64,000 bases of DNA from Streptomyces parvulus. Lineage in GTDB: Bacteria > Actinomycetota > Actinomycetes > Streptomycetales > Streptomycetaceae. Location of the stretch: assembly GCF_014648855.1 (NCBI RefSeq), contig NZ_BMRX01000014.1:124001-188000 (forward strand), read 5' to 3'. Shown here piece by piece: positions 53,883 to 61,756 of this stretch. Numbering within the stretch: the stretch's first letter is position 1; the number at the start of each line of letters is the position of its first letter. Below the pieces are notes generated by a model that was given only the letters and a program-made list of their open reading frames with translations, made no database searches and was not told where the DNA came from. The translations under genes and the position numbers were made by a program.

Positions 53883-54081
53883 GGAGTCCTCCTCATCGTG
53901 CAGTCGCCGGGGCGACCCGGGGGGTCCCTTCAGGATAGGCAGGGAATCGCCCCCGTGAAACCCGCCCTCTACGCCAATTGGCCAACCGGTTCCCGTCATG
54001 GGCGTGCCGGCTCGCTGAAAGTCCCATTCCCCAGCGGCCGACCCGTCATGCCGGGCGGTCTCCCTCGATCATACGGCGAGT

Positions 54082-54100
54082 GGCCCCCGTTCGGGGGGCC
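54082..54100 (-). terminator. Hairpin downstream of the methyltransferase gene
   Basis: Perfect 7-bp arms (GGCCCCC / GGGGGCC) with a 5-nt loop, 58 bp beyond the methyltransferase stop on the minus strand. Confidence 0.5.
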
Positions 54101-54157
54101 TGTGGCGTACTCCATCTGCAGTCGCGCCCCTGATCAGCGGCTTACCCCAGCGGCTGC

Positions 54158-54961
54158 TCAGGCCCCGCCGGTCCCTCCGGTCTCACCGAGCACATGAAGC
54201 TGCGTGGCCACAGAATGGAAGGCGGCGATCTCGGCCGCCGCGGCCTCCAGCCTGAGCAGCGCGTCCATGGCGCCCGGCTCGGTGTCCACCAGCACGCCGG
54301 GGACCAGGTCGGCGAAGACCCGCACGCCGTGCACGGCGCCGATCCGCAGCCCGGCGGACTCGACGAGTCCGGCGAGCTGTTCGGCGGTGAACCGGCGGGG
54401 CACGGGGTCCCCGGTGCCCCAGCGGCCGTCCGGGTCGGTGAGCGCCTGGCGGGCCTCCGTGAAGTGACCGGCGAGGGCGCGCGCGAGGACGGCGCCGCCG
54501 AGGCCCGCGGCGAGCAGGCTGAGGACGCCCTCCTCGCGCAGGGCGGCGACCGCGTTGCGGACGCCCTCGGCGGGGTCGTCCACGTATTCCAGGACGCCGT
54601 GGCACAGCACCGCGTCGTAGCCGCCGCGCTCGACCACGTCGAAGAGGCCGTGGACGTCGCCCTGGACGCCCCGCACGCGGTCGGCGACGTCGGCCTCGGC
54701 GGCACGGCGCTCCAGCGCGAACAGGGCGTTGGGGCTCGGGTCGACGACGGTGACGCGGTGGCCGAGGCGGGCCACCGGCACCGCGAAGTTGCCGCTGCCG
54801 CCGCCGGTGTCGAGGACGTCCAGCGCCTGGCGGCCGGTGGCCTTCACCCGGCGGTCCAGGGCGTCCTGGAGGACGTCCCAGACCACGGCGGTGCGCAGGG
54901 CGGACCGGGAGCGCGAGGGCTCGGAGCGCGGCGTCGCGGGGTTCGGGCTCGGGTCCGACAC
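54158..54961 (-). CDS. SAM-dependent methyltransferase
   Basis: A 267-aa class I methyltransferase. The SAM-binding motif is VLDTGGGSGNFAVPVA (about 49-64) with the acidic VTVVDPSPNAL after strand 2; VLCHGVLEYVDDPAEGVRNAVAAL matches motifs of the UbiE/CmoA/SmtA type. The substrate is unknown. I use the GTG at 54961 because GGAG is 9 nt upstream; a start at 54991 would add 10 residues with no support. Confidence 0.88.
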   Translation of the reverse strand: MSDPSPNPATPRSEPSRSRSALRTAVVWDVLQDALDRRVKATGRQALDVLDTGGGSGNFAVPVARLGHRVTVVDPSPNALFALERRAAEADVADRVRGVQGDVHGLFDVVERGGYDAVLCHGVLEYVDDPAEGVRNAVAALREEGVLSLLAAGLGGAVLARALAGHFTEARQALTDPDGRWGTGDPVPRRFTAEQLAGLVESAGLRIGAVHGVRVFADLVPGVLVDTEPGAMDALLRLEAAAAEIAAFHSVATQLHVLGETGGTGGA

Positions 54962-55113
54962 GGCAGATGTCTCCTCGGCGCGGCACCGCACCGGACTCGG
55001 GCGGAGCGAACGGGCTGCCGCCCCCGCCCGGTGCGGGAGAGGGAGGCTTCAGGCGCCTCCCACCCTATTGCCTCCGGTGGGCCCGCCCGGTGGCGCCCGG
55101 TGCCCCGCGCCGC

Positions 55114-55662
55114 TCATCCCGTGTCCGGCAGGTCGGGGTCCGGCCGGTCGGCGTCGGGGCGGGGCTGGGGCAGCACCGGCTGGAGGACCAGCATCCGCTC
55201 CACCAGGCGCAGGAACATCGCCACGTCGCGTATCAGGTCGTCGGCGTCGCGGCGGCCCGCCGCGCCCTGGATGCCGGCCTCGGCACGGGCCCGGCGCCGG
55301 GCGCCGGCGGCGAACAGGGCGCTCCAGTCGGACAGCTCGGGCGCGATCTCGGGCAGCACTTCCCAGGCGCTGCGGATGCGGGCCCGGCCCCGCGGGGTGG
55401 TCTCCGGGCGGCCGCGGGCGGCGAGAACCGCGGCGGCGGTGCGCAGGGCGGCGAGGTGGGCCGTGGCGTAGCGCTCGTTCGGCGTTTCCAGGGCGTCGGC
55501 CTCCTCCAGGCCGGAGCGCGCCTGGGCGAGCAGGTCGAGGGCGGCGGGCGGGGCGGTCGCCCGGCGGAGCACGGGGTGCACGTCGCTCGCCGGGCCGTTC
55601 AGTGAGGGTGCAGGGCCGGCTGCGCGGCGCCGCCGGGGGGCGGCTGCTGACGAGTGGGCCAT
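55114..55662 (-). CDS. SAV_6107-like HEPN protein
   Basis: A 182-aa helical protein, apparently of the actinobacterial SAV_6107-like HEPN family. It has a basic N-terminus, then helices including ALDLLAQARSGLEEADALETPNERYATAHLAALRTAAAVLAARG split over about 40-85, and DADDLIRDVAMFLRLVERML near the end. I do not see the RxxxxH pair of RNase-type HEPN toxins, so nuclease activity is doubtful. ATG at 55662 follows AGGAGG by 6 nt. It is upstream of the methyltransferase (152-bp gap). Confidence 0.75.
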   Translation of the reverse strand: MAHSSAAAPRRRRAAGPAPSLNGPASDVHPVLRRATAPPAALDLLAQARSGLEEADALETPNERYATAHLAALRTAAAVLAARGRPETTPRGRARIRSAWEVLPEIAPELSDWSALFAAGARRRARAEAGIQGAAGRRDADDLIRDVAMFLRLVERMLVLQPVLPQPRPDADRPDPDLPDTG

Positions 55663-55847
55663 GACGATCCTCCTGTCGTCTCCTTGACGGCATACCCCGG
55701 GCAGGAGGTGCCGTATGTGCCCATCGTGAGGTATGGCACTGACAATCCGTTCTGACCAGGCCTTTTGATTCGATCGGCCGTTCGGTTCGGCGGCCGGGCG
55801 GGCCCTGCGGTGCCCATGGCGCCGGGGGTGCTGTGAGAATCGGGACC

Positions 55848-56477
55848 ATGGAAAGCAGCAGCACCGCCGTGCCGGGCAGCAGCCGTCGCGAGGCCACCCG
55901 GCAGAAGCTGTACGAGGCGGCCGTCACCCTCATCGCCGAGCAGGGTTTCTCCGCCACCACCGTGGACGAGATCGCCGAGCGGGCCGGGGTCGCGAAGGGC
56001 ACGGTCTACTACAACTTCGCCAGCAAGGCCGTCCTCTTCGAGGAGCTGCTGCGGCACGGCGTCGGACTGCTCACCGCCTCGTTGCGGGAGGCCGCGGAGC
56101 GCACCGCGCGGGAGGGCCGCGGGCGGGTCGACGCGCTGGACGCGATGATCCGGGCGGGGCTCGTCTTCATCGACCGCTACCCGGCCTTCACCCAGCTCTA
56201 CGTGGCCGAGCTGTGGCGCACCAACCGGGCCTGGCAGTCCACGCTGCTGGTGGTGCGGCAGGAGGCCGTGGCGGTGGTGGAGGGCGTGCTGCGCGAGGGC
56301 GTGGCATCCGGCGAGTTCAGCGACGGCATCGACGTGCCGCTGACCGCCGCGGCGCTGGTCGGCATGGTGCTGGTGGCGGCGCTGGACTGGCAGTCGTTCC
56401 AGCCGGAGCGCTCCCTGGACGACGTGCACGCGGCGCTGTCGCGGCTGCTCCAGGGCCGGGTGAGCGGACGGCCCTGA
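55848..56477 (+). CDS. TetR-family transcriptional regulator
   Basis: A 209-aa repressor-type protein. The N-terminal helix-turn-helix is clear: REATRQKLYEAAVTLIAEQGFSATTVDEIAERAGVAKGTVYYNFASKAVLF, spanning residues about 14-64. The C-terminal ligand domain is helical (TetR_C-like). The ligand and targets are unknown. The 16-bp palindrome at 56784-56799 upstream of the neighbouring flavoprotein gene is a possible binding site. ATG at 55848 is chosen over a GTG five codons earlier. Confidence 0.92.
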   Translation: MESSSTAVPGSSRREATRQKLYEAAVTLIAEQGFSATTVDEIAERAGVAKGTVYYNFASKAVLFEELLRHGVGLLTASLREAAERTAREGRGRVDALDAMIRAGLVFIDRYPAFTQLYVAELWRTNRAWQSTLLVVRQEAVAVVEGVLREGVASGEFSDGIDVPLTAAALVGMVLVAALDWQSFQPERSLDDVHAALSRLLQGRVSGRP

Positions 56478-56498
56478 GCCGCCGCCGGGGCACGGAGA

Positions 56499-56549
56499 AC
56501 GCCGGTCCGCGGTGGCCGCGTCCCCCGCGGGCCGCCGTCGGACCGGCGT
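56499..56549 (+). terminator. Terminator of tetR
   Basis: Outer perfect 11-bp arms (ACGCCGGTCCG / CGGACCGGCGT) plus an inner imperfect stem and a short TCCC loop, 22 bp after the tetR stop. Confidence 0.75.
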
Positions 56550-56767
56550 CTCCTCCTGCTCCCCCTGCGTCCCCCCGTCCGGAACCCCCGTCGCCGGTCG
56601 TTCCCCCGGGTTCCCCCGTGCCTCGCTCCCGCCGACCGCGGCCGGCGGAAGGAGCGGATCGCGGGCCCGGCTCCGTTCCGGCACCCCGTGTCGCCGGTAC
56701 CGGAGCCGCGCCCCTCTCCGTGGTTCCCACTCTTCCGTTCCCGGGGGCCGAAGCCCATCCGCGCGGC

Positions 56768-56799
56768 TACTCATCCCGGGGGCTGAGTACGCGTACTCA
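56768..56799. promoter_or_regulatory. 16-bp palindrome with an extra half-site
   Basis: TGAGTACGCGTACTCA (56784-56799) is a perfect palindrome. A further TACTCA at 56768-56773 makes a second inverted pair with TGAGTA (10-bp spacer). It lies 117 bp upstream of the flavoprotein start. It looks like a repressor operator. Confidence 0.6.
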
Positions 56800-56902
56800 C
56801 CCCTGCGCACCCCGGCCCGCGGCCGGGCGCGGCCGGCTGGTCACGAGGGCGCCCGTCGCGGTACTCGGCCGAGGGCGGGCGAGGGCTGTCGGTGGCGGCG
56901 GA

Positions 56903-56908
56903 TAAGGT
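56903..56908 (+). promoter_or_regulatory. Candidate -10 of a leaderless transcript
   Basis: TAAGGT ends 7 bp before the ATG at 56916, the spacing expected if transcription starts at the A of the start codon. No clear -35 is seen. Confidence 0.45.
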
Positions 56909-56915
56909 CCCTGGC

Positions 56916-58412
56916 ATGGCACGGATTGCGGTGATCGGCGCCGGGATGGGCGCGATGGCGGCCGCCGCCCGGCTGGCCGTCGCGGGCCACCGGGTGGTGG
57001 TGTACGAGCGGACGGGGACCTACGGCGGCGCCCTCGGCCGGTTCGAGCGGGACGGGTTCTCCTTCGACACCGGCCCCGGTCTCCTGCCGCTGCCCGCGGT
57101 CTGGCGCGACCTGTTCGTGAAGACCGGCCGGGAGCCGCTGGAGTCCTGCGTCGAGCTGGTCCAGGTCGACCCGTCGGCACGGCACGTGTTCGCGGACGGC
57201 ACGGAGGTCGCGCTGCCGAACGCCTCGCGGGCGGGCGTGGTCGAGGCCCTGGACGCGGCCCTCGGGCAGCCCGCCGGACGGCGCTGGAGCGACTTCCTGG
57301 TGCGGGCCCGGGAGGCCTGGGACCGGACGCGCCGCCCGCTCCTGGAGGAGCCCCTGTGGCCGAACTGGGAGGTGCTGGCCGAGCGCGACCCCTATCCGTC
57401 GGTCCCGCACAAGCGGCTGCTGCGCACCCGCCGGGCCGGGACGCTCGCCGAGGTCGGCGCCTGGGAGCTGCGCGACGCCCGGCTCTCCGCCCTCCTGGGC
57501 TGCCACGCGCTGGCGTACGGCCTGGATCCCCGCACCGCCCCGGCGAACACCGCCGTGCTGCCGTACATGGAGTACGCGTTCGGGATGTGGTACGTGCGCG
57601 GCGGTCTGCGGGAACTGGCGCGGGCGGTGTACGAGCGGTGCCTGGCCCGGCGGGTCGAGTTCCGCTTCGACGCCGAGGTCACCGGGATCGTCGAGAAGGA
57701 CGGCCGGGTGGCGGGTCTGGAGCTGGCCGAAGGGGGCCTGGCGGAGGCCGAGTTGGTGGTGGCCGGTGTAGCGCCGGACGTGCTGGGCCGGTTGTGCGGC
57801 GGGGTGCCGGTGCGCGGCGCGGGCGACGTGCCGCCGCAGCGCGGTGGGACGAGCCGGCTGACGGTGCATCTGGCGCTGCGCGGCCGGCGCGCGGAGGGCG
57901 CGGCACACCGGACGGTGGTGCACGCGCCGGACGCGGAGGCCGAGTTGGAGGCGCTGTTCGGCCCGGAGCCCTTCATGCCCGGGCGCCCCACCGTCACCGT
58001 GCTGCGGCCCGACGACCCGGCGCTGGTCCCGGACGCGGACCACGAGGCGGTCACCCTCACGTCGGTGGTATCCGCGCGGGCCACCCCGGACGCCGAGGAG
58101 GCGGCCGGACGCCTCGTCGACGCGGCCGAGCGGGCGATGCCCGGCCTGCGCGACCGTCTCCTGTGGCGCGAGGTGCGCACCCCGGCGGACGTCGCGGCGG
58201 CCACCGGCGTGGCGGACGGCGCGATTCCGGCGCCGGCGCTCGCGGCGGCCGGCGGACGGCTGCTCCACGCGGCGAACAGCACGCGCACGGAGGGGCTGTT
58301 CACGGTCGGCGGCTGGTCGCACCCGGGCGGCGGGCTTCCGCACGCCGGCATGTCGGGCGCGCTGGTCGCCGGACTCGTGGTGGAGGGGCCGGAGTTCCGC
58401 GGCTCCCAGTGA
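56916..58412 (+). CDS. Phytoene-desaturase-like FAD oxidoreductase
   Basis: A 498-aa flavoprotein of the CrtI/amine-oxidase group. The N-terminal dinucleotide motif is IAVIGAGMGAMAAAARLA (4-21), followed by GTYGGALGRFERDGFSFDTGPGLLPLP as in carotenoid desaturases, and the C-terminal FAD signature LFTVGGWSHPGGGLPHAGMSG. No carotenoid genes are nearby, so the substrate is unknown and related retinol-saturase-like roles are possible. No Shine-Dalgarno precedes the ATG; see the -10 at 56903. Confidence 0.88.
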   Translation: MARIAVIGAGMGAMAAAARLAVAGHRVVVYERTGTYGGALGRFERDGFSFDTGPGLLPLPAVWRDLFVKTGREPLESCVELVQVDPSARHVFADGTEVALPNASRAGVVEALDAALGQPAGRRWSDFLVRAREAWDRTRRPLLEEPLWPNWEVLAERDPYPSVPHKRLLRTRRAGTLAEVGAWELRDARLSALLGCHALAYGLDPRTAPANTAVLPYMEYAFGMWYVRGGLRELARAVYERCLARRVEFRFDAEVTGIVEKDGRVAGLELAEGGLAEAELVVAGVAPDVLGRLCGGVPVRGAGDVPPQRGGTSRLTVHLALRGRRAEGAAHRTVVHAPDAEAELEALFGPEPFMPGRPTVTVLRPDDPALVPDADHEAVTLTSVVSARATPDAEEAAGRLVDAAERAMPGLRDRLLWREVRTPADVAAATGVADGAIPAPALAAAGGRLLHAANSTRTEGLFTVGGWSHPGGGLPHAGMSGALVAGLVVEGPEFRGSQ

Positions 58413-58416
58413 GCGG

Positions 58417-58438
58417 CGGCGGGCGGTGACGCCCGCCG
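58417..58438. terminator. Hairpin between convergent genes
   Basis: Perfect 9-bp arms (CGGCGGGCG / CGCCCGCCG) with a GTGA loop between the stops at 58412 and 58455. Confidence 0.65.
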
Positions 58439-58454
58439 GCCGCCCCCGGATCCG

Positions 58455-59441
58455 TCAGAAGCGGTACTGCTCGTCGTAGCCCTGCCCCTGACCCTGCCCG
58501 TGGCCCTGGGTCTGGCCGTTGTCCTGGTAGGGGTACGGCTGCTCCGGCGGCAGCTCGCCGCCGTAGGGGTCGTCGGTGCTGCGCTGCTGCGGGACCCAGA
58601 CCCCGCCGGCCGGAGTCTCCCCGCCGTAGCCGCCGTGCGTGCCGGTGGCGTACTGGTCCTGCCCGTAGCCCTGCTGGCCGTACTGCGGGGTGCCGGTGGT
58701 GTCGTAGCCGCCGGTGTCGTACGACCCGCCGCCGTAGGCGTGGGTGCCGATGTACGGGTCGGAGTAGGCGGCGTACTGCTGCTGGCCGCCGGTGTCGTAG
58801 CCGTACCCCTGCTGCCCGTAGCCCGAGTAGTCGAAGGCGTAGGCCTGGTCGGCGCCGGGCGCGGCGGCCGGTGGCTGCTGGTCCTGGCCGTAGCCGGAGT
58901 CCGCGTAGACGCCGTACGAGCCGGTGTCGTCCGGCATCGGCTGCGGCTCGTAGACGGCCGTGGTCTCGGCGGCCGCGGGGCCGGCGGGCCGGGCCGGGGT
59001 GAAGACGTCGTCGCGGTCGTAGTCGTCGTGGCCGTAGGACGGGCCGTCACCGGCCGGCGCCTGGCCGGCGGGCCCGTAGCCGTCGTGGTGGCCCTGGCCG
59101 GGGTCGGCCGATTCGAGGCCGGAGACCTCCAGGGTCGGCTCCTGGCGGCCCCGCTCGGGACGGCCGCGCCTGCCGACGAGGCTCGTGGGGGCGTTGACCG
59201 CCCAGCCGGCCTCGAAGCCGCGCCGGAAGGACAGCGTGACGTAGGTCTGGCCGACCGCGAAGGCGGCGGCGCCCGCCCCGATGACGAGCACGTTCGACAT
59301 CAGCACGCCGGCGACGACTCCGACGAAGCCGCCGAAGGCGAGCAGCCGCCAGCGCAGCCGCGCCTTGTACTGCAGCAGCACCTCACCGAGCAGCCACAGC
59401 GCGACCACGCCGAACGCGATGTAGAGGACCGTCCAGCCCAT
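58455..59441 (-). CDS. Membrane protein with Tyr/Gly/Gln-rich low-complexity tail
   Basis: A 328-aa protein. Residues 1-75 form two or three membrane helices (MGWTVLYIAFGVVALWLLGEV and AFGGFVGVVAGVLMSNVLVIGAG regions). From about 100 to 328 the chain is low-complexity: Gly, Tyr, Gln, Asp and Pro in short repeats such as YGQQGYG, GYDTGGY and GQGQGQG. The tail is probably cytoplasmic and disordered, like phase-separating domains. ATG at 59441 follows GAGAGGGG. Family members in Streptomyces are annotated only as integral membrane proteins. Confidence 0.85.
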   Translation of the reverse strand: MGWTVLYIAFGVVALWLLGEVLLQYKARLRWRLLAFGGFVGVVAGVLMSNVLVIGAGAAAFAVGQTYVTLSFRRGFEAGWAVNAPTSLVGRRGRPERGRQEPTLEVSGLESADPGQGHHDGYGPAGQAPAGDGPSYGHDDYDRDDVFTPARPAGPAAAETTAVYEPQPMPDDTGSYGVYADSGYGQDQQPPAAAPGADQAYAFDYSGYGQQGYGYDTGGQQQYAAYSDPYIGTHAYGGGSYDTGGYDTTGTPQYGQQGYGQDQYATGTHGGYGGETPAGGVWVPQQRSTDDPYGGELPPEQPYPYQDNGQTQGHGQGQGQGYDEQYRF

Positions 59442-59497
59442 GTACGCCCCTCTCCCAGTGGCCGTTACGCAGTGTGTCGTAAATATGTGCGGCCGGT

Positions 59498-60421
59498 CTA
59501 GGCCCGCGGTGGGTGGTGCAGGCCCAGGTTCTCGTAGATCTCCAGCGTCGCCGTGGAGTTGTTCAGCGTGATGAAGTGCAGTCCGGGAACACCCTCGTCC
59601 AGCAGTCGCGCGCAGAACTCCGTGGCGAACTCGATGCCAATGGAGCGTACAGCCGCCGGATCGTCCTTGGCTGTGAGGATCCGCTCTTTCAGCTCCGGCG
59701 GGAACGCGGCGTTGCTCAGCTTCGGCAACCTCTCCAGCATCTTCACACTGGTCACCGGCATGACCTCGGGGATGACGGGGGTCTCGCAGCCCGCCGTGTC
59801 GACCCGGTCGCGCAGCCGGAGGTAGGAGTCCGCCTGGAAGAACATCTGCGTGATCGCGTAGTCGGCGCCGGCCCGGCACTTGTCCACGAAGTGCCGGACG
59901 TCCGCGTCCCAGTCCGCGGAGCGCGGGTGCATCTCCGGGAAGGCCGCGACACCGACGCAGAAGTCGCCCGACTCCTTGATGAGCCGGACCAGTTCGGCCG
60001 CGTAGGTCAGGCCCTCCGGGTGGGCGATCCAGTCGGCCGCCGGATCGCCGGGCGGGTCGCCGCGCACGGCGAGCATGTTGCGGATCCCGGCGTCGGCGTA
60101 CTGGCCGATGATGTTGCGCAGCTCGGCGACGGAGTGGTCGACGGCGGTGAGGTGGGCCACCGGGGTCAGTGTCGTGTCGGCGACGATCTGCTCGGTCTCG
60201 CGGACCGTGCCCGCGCGGGTGGAACCGCCGGCGCCGTAGGTCACGGAGACGAAGTCCGGCGCCACCGCCTCCACCCGCCGCAGCGCGTTCCACAGGTTCT
60301 TCTCGCCCTTGGGCGTCTTCGGCGCCGAGAACTCGAACGAGTACGTCGTCTTGCCGGTGGCGAGGATGTCGCGCACCGTGCGGGCGCGGTCAGTCCTCGT
60401 GCTTGCGGTTCCGAGGGCCAT
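59498..60421 (-). CDS. metF: 5,10-methylenetetrahydrofolate reductase
   Basis: MetF (307 aa) reduces 5,10-methylene-THF to 5-methyl-THF with FAD and NAD(P)H, supplying methionine synthase. Family sequences are YSFEFSAPKTPKGE (Glu30 catalytic), VSVTYGAGGSTR, LAVRGDPPG, VGVAAFPEMHP and ADYAITQMFFQADSYLRLRDR. Length is normal for the bacterial enzyme. ATG at 60421 is the first codon of the conserved frame. It is the downstream neighbour of thiE on the same strand (136-bp gap). Confidence 0.96.
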   Translation of the reverse strand: MALGTASTRTDRARTVRDILATGKTTYSFEFSAPKTPKGEKNLWNALRRVEAVAPDFVSVTYGAGGSTRAGTVRETEQIVADTTLTPVAHLTAVDHSVAELRNIIGQYADAGIRNMLAVRGDPPGDPAADWIAHPEGLTYAAELVRLIKESGDFCVGVAAFPEMHPRSADWDADVRHFVDKCRAGADYAITQMFFQADSYLRLRDRVDTAGCETPVIPEVMPVTSVKMLERLPKLSNAAFPPELKERILTAKDDPAAVRSIGIEFATEFCARLLDEGVPGLHFITLNNSTATLEIYENLGLHHPPRA

Positions 60422-60557
60422 ACGGGCAGGTTAGCCAGGGGGCGGCGGTGACCCAACCGGATGCGGGATATTTGTCCGCATTGTCGATTTGTTGTCCACC
60501 CATTGGACACATGCCTTCGGCATCCGTTTCCCCGCCCGTACCTGCGCCGACACCCCG
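60422..60557 (-). promoter_or_regulatory. metF leader with three GACAA repeats
   Basis: On the minus strand GACAA occurs three times (about 60496-60470) with 11- and 9-bp periods, next to a TGTCCA / TGGACA inverted repeat (60493-60509). This AT-richer part is the likely metF promoter region; no clean -10/-35 pair is visible. Confidence 0.35.
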
Positions 60558-61217
60558 CTACGCCTGCCGGAGCCGCTTGGCGAACTCGGCCGCGGCCGCG
60601 CCCGGATCCTCCGCCGCCGTGATCGCGCGGACGACGACGGCCCGCCGGGCGCCCGCCTCCAGCACCTCGTCGAGGTTGCCGAGGTCGATGCCGCCGATGG
60701 CGAACCAGGGGCGCTCGGTGCCCAGGGACGCGGTGTGGCGCACCAGGTCGAGGCCGGGCGCGTGGCGGCCGGGCTTGGTGGGGGTGGGCCAGCAGGGGCC
60801 GGTGCAGAAGTAGTCCACACCGTCCTGGACGGCGGCCGCGGCGGCCTCGGACGCGGCGTGCGTGGAGCGGCCGACGAGGACGTCGCCGCCGAGGATCGCC
60901 CGGGCGGCCGGGACCGGGAGGTCGCCCTGGCCGAGGTGCAGCACGTCGGCCCGGGCGGCGTGCGCGACGTCCGCGCGGTCGTTGACCGCGAGGAGCTTGC
61001 CGTGCCGGGCGCAGGCGTCGGCGAAGACGGCCAGGTGCTCCAGCTCCTCGGCGGCCTCCATGCCCTTGTCGCGCAGCTGCACGATGTCGACGCCGCCGGC
61101 CAGCACGGCGTCCAGGAACTCGGGCAGGTCGCCCTGGCTCCGGCGGGCGTCCGTGCACAGGTAGAGCCGGGCGTCGGCGAGCCGGGCGCGGGCGGTGGTC
61201 GGAGCGGTGTCGGGCAT
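60558..61217 (-). CDS. thiE: Thiamine-phosphate synthase
   Basis: ThiE (219 aa, TIM barrel) joins HMP-PP and the thiazole phosphate to thiamine phosphate. Motifs are LYLCTDAR, VDIVQLRDKGM, LAVNDRADVAHAARADVLHLGQGDLP, DYFCTGPCWPTPTKPG (phosphate loop) and FAIGGIDLGNLDEVLEAGARRAVVV. I use the ATG at 61217 after GGGGGA. It faces away from the thiO riboswitch, and no TPP riboswitch precedes thiE itself. Confidence 0.95.
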   Translation of the reverse strand: MPDTAPTTARARLADARLYLCTDARRSQGDLPEFLDAVLAGGVDIVQLRDKGMEAAEELEHLAVFADACARHGKLLAVNDRADVAHAARADVLHLGQGDLPVPAARAILGGDVLVGRSTHAASEAAAAAVQDGVDYFCTGPCWPTPTKPGRHAPGLDLVRHTASLGTERPWFAIGGIDLGNLDEVLEAGARRAVVVRAITAAEDPGAAAAEFAKRLRQA

Positions 61218-61279
61218 GCGGGTGTCCCCCCTTGTCGGTCGGTGGCGCGGGCCCGTGCGGGCGGCACGGCCGCGTGGCA

Positions 61280-61315
61280 CACGGGCCGCGGACCGTGCCG
61301 GTCGCGCGGCCCGTG
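61280..61315 (-). terminator. Strong hairpin between the Rv2175c-like gene and thiE
   Basis: CACGGGCCGCG-GACCG pairs with CGGTC-(g)-CGCGGCCCGTG: 16 bp with one bulged G and a TGC loop, 18 bp after the Rv2175c-like stop. Confidence 0.75.
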
Positions 61316-61333
61316 CGCCGGGCGGTGGGTCGG

Positions 61334-61699
61334 TCAGACGGCGAGCGCCTGGGCGCGGCGCTTCACCTCCGTACCGCGGTTCTCACTCAGGGCCTGGGCC
61401 GGGGTGCCGGGCAGGCTCGGGTCGGGGGTGAAGAGCCATTCCAGCATCTCCTCGGGCGAGAAGCCGTCGTCCCGCAGCAGCGTCAGGGTCCCGACCAGGC
61501 CCTTGACGACCTTGTCCTCGTCGATGAAGGCCGCGGGGATGTGCAGCGCGCGGTTCTCACCCCGGCGGACGGCGATGAGCTGGCCTTCCTTGATCAGCTG
61601 GCGTACGCGGGTCACCTCGACACCGAGCTTCTCGGCGATGTCGGGAACGGTGAGCCAGGCAGGCACGAGAGCATCGGTCTTTGCGTCAATCTCGGTCAC
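61334..61699 (-). CDS. Rv2175c-like DNA-binding protein
   Basis: A 121-aa winged-helix DNA-binding protein of the Rv2175c family. The N-terminal helix-turn-helix reads WLTVPDIAEKLGVEVTRVRQLIKEGQLIAVRRGENRAL over about residues 15-48. The C-terminal part (FIDEDKVVKGLVGTLTLLRDDGFSPEEMLEWLFTPDP region) is typical. The mycobacterial homologue is phosphorylated by PknL, whose gene is its neighbour there; no kinase gene is seen here. GTG at 61699 has GGAGAG only 0-2 nt away, so the spacing is poor and the message may be leaderless. Confidence 0.9.
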   Translation of the reverse strand: MTEIDAKTDALVPAWLTVPDIAEKLGVEVTRVRQLIKEGQLIAVRRGENRALHIPAAFIDEDKVVKGLVGTLTLLRDDGFSPEEMLEWLFTPDPSLPGTPAQALSENRGTEVKRRAQALAV

Positions 61700-61756
61700 C
61701 TCTCCAGCCTGCCATCTGCCACCGACAGGAGGAAGCCGGACCCGTCCCGCCCGGTC

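Larger units (their letters stand above)
56478..56915. other. 438-bp gap after tetR
   Basis: No gene is seen; open frames here are short and low-complexity. It contains a strong hairpin (56499-56549), a C/T-rich run, then the TGAGTA/TACTCA palindrome cluster (56768-56799), and TAAGGT (56903-56908) just before the next start. Confidence 0.6.

Noticed and set aside
55114..55662. HEPN/NYN toxin-antitoxin or defence system
   Set aside because: The HEPN-like protein lacks a visible RxxxxH nuclease motif and its neighbour is a methyltransferase separated by 152 bp; the NYN gene is 45 kb away. No pairing supports a defence module.
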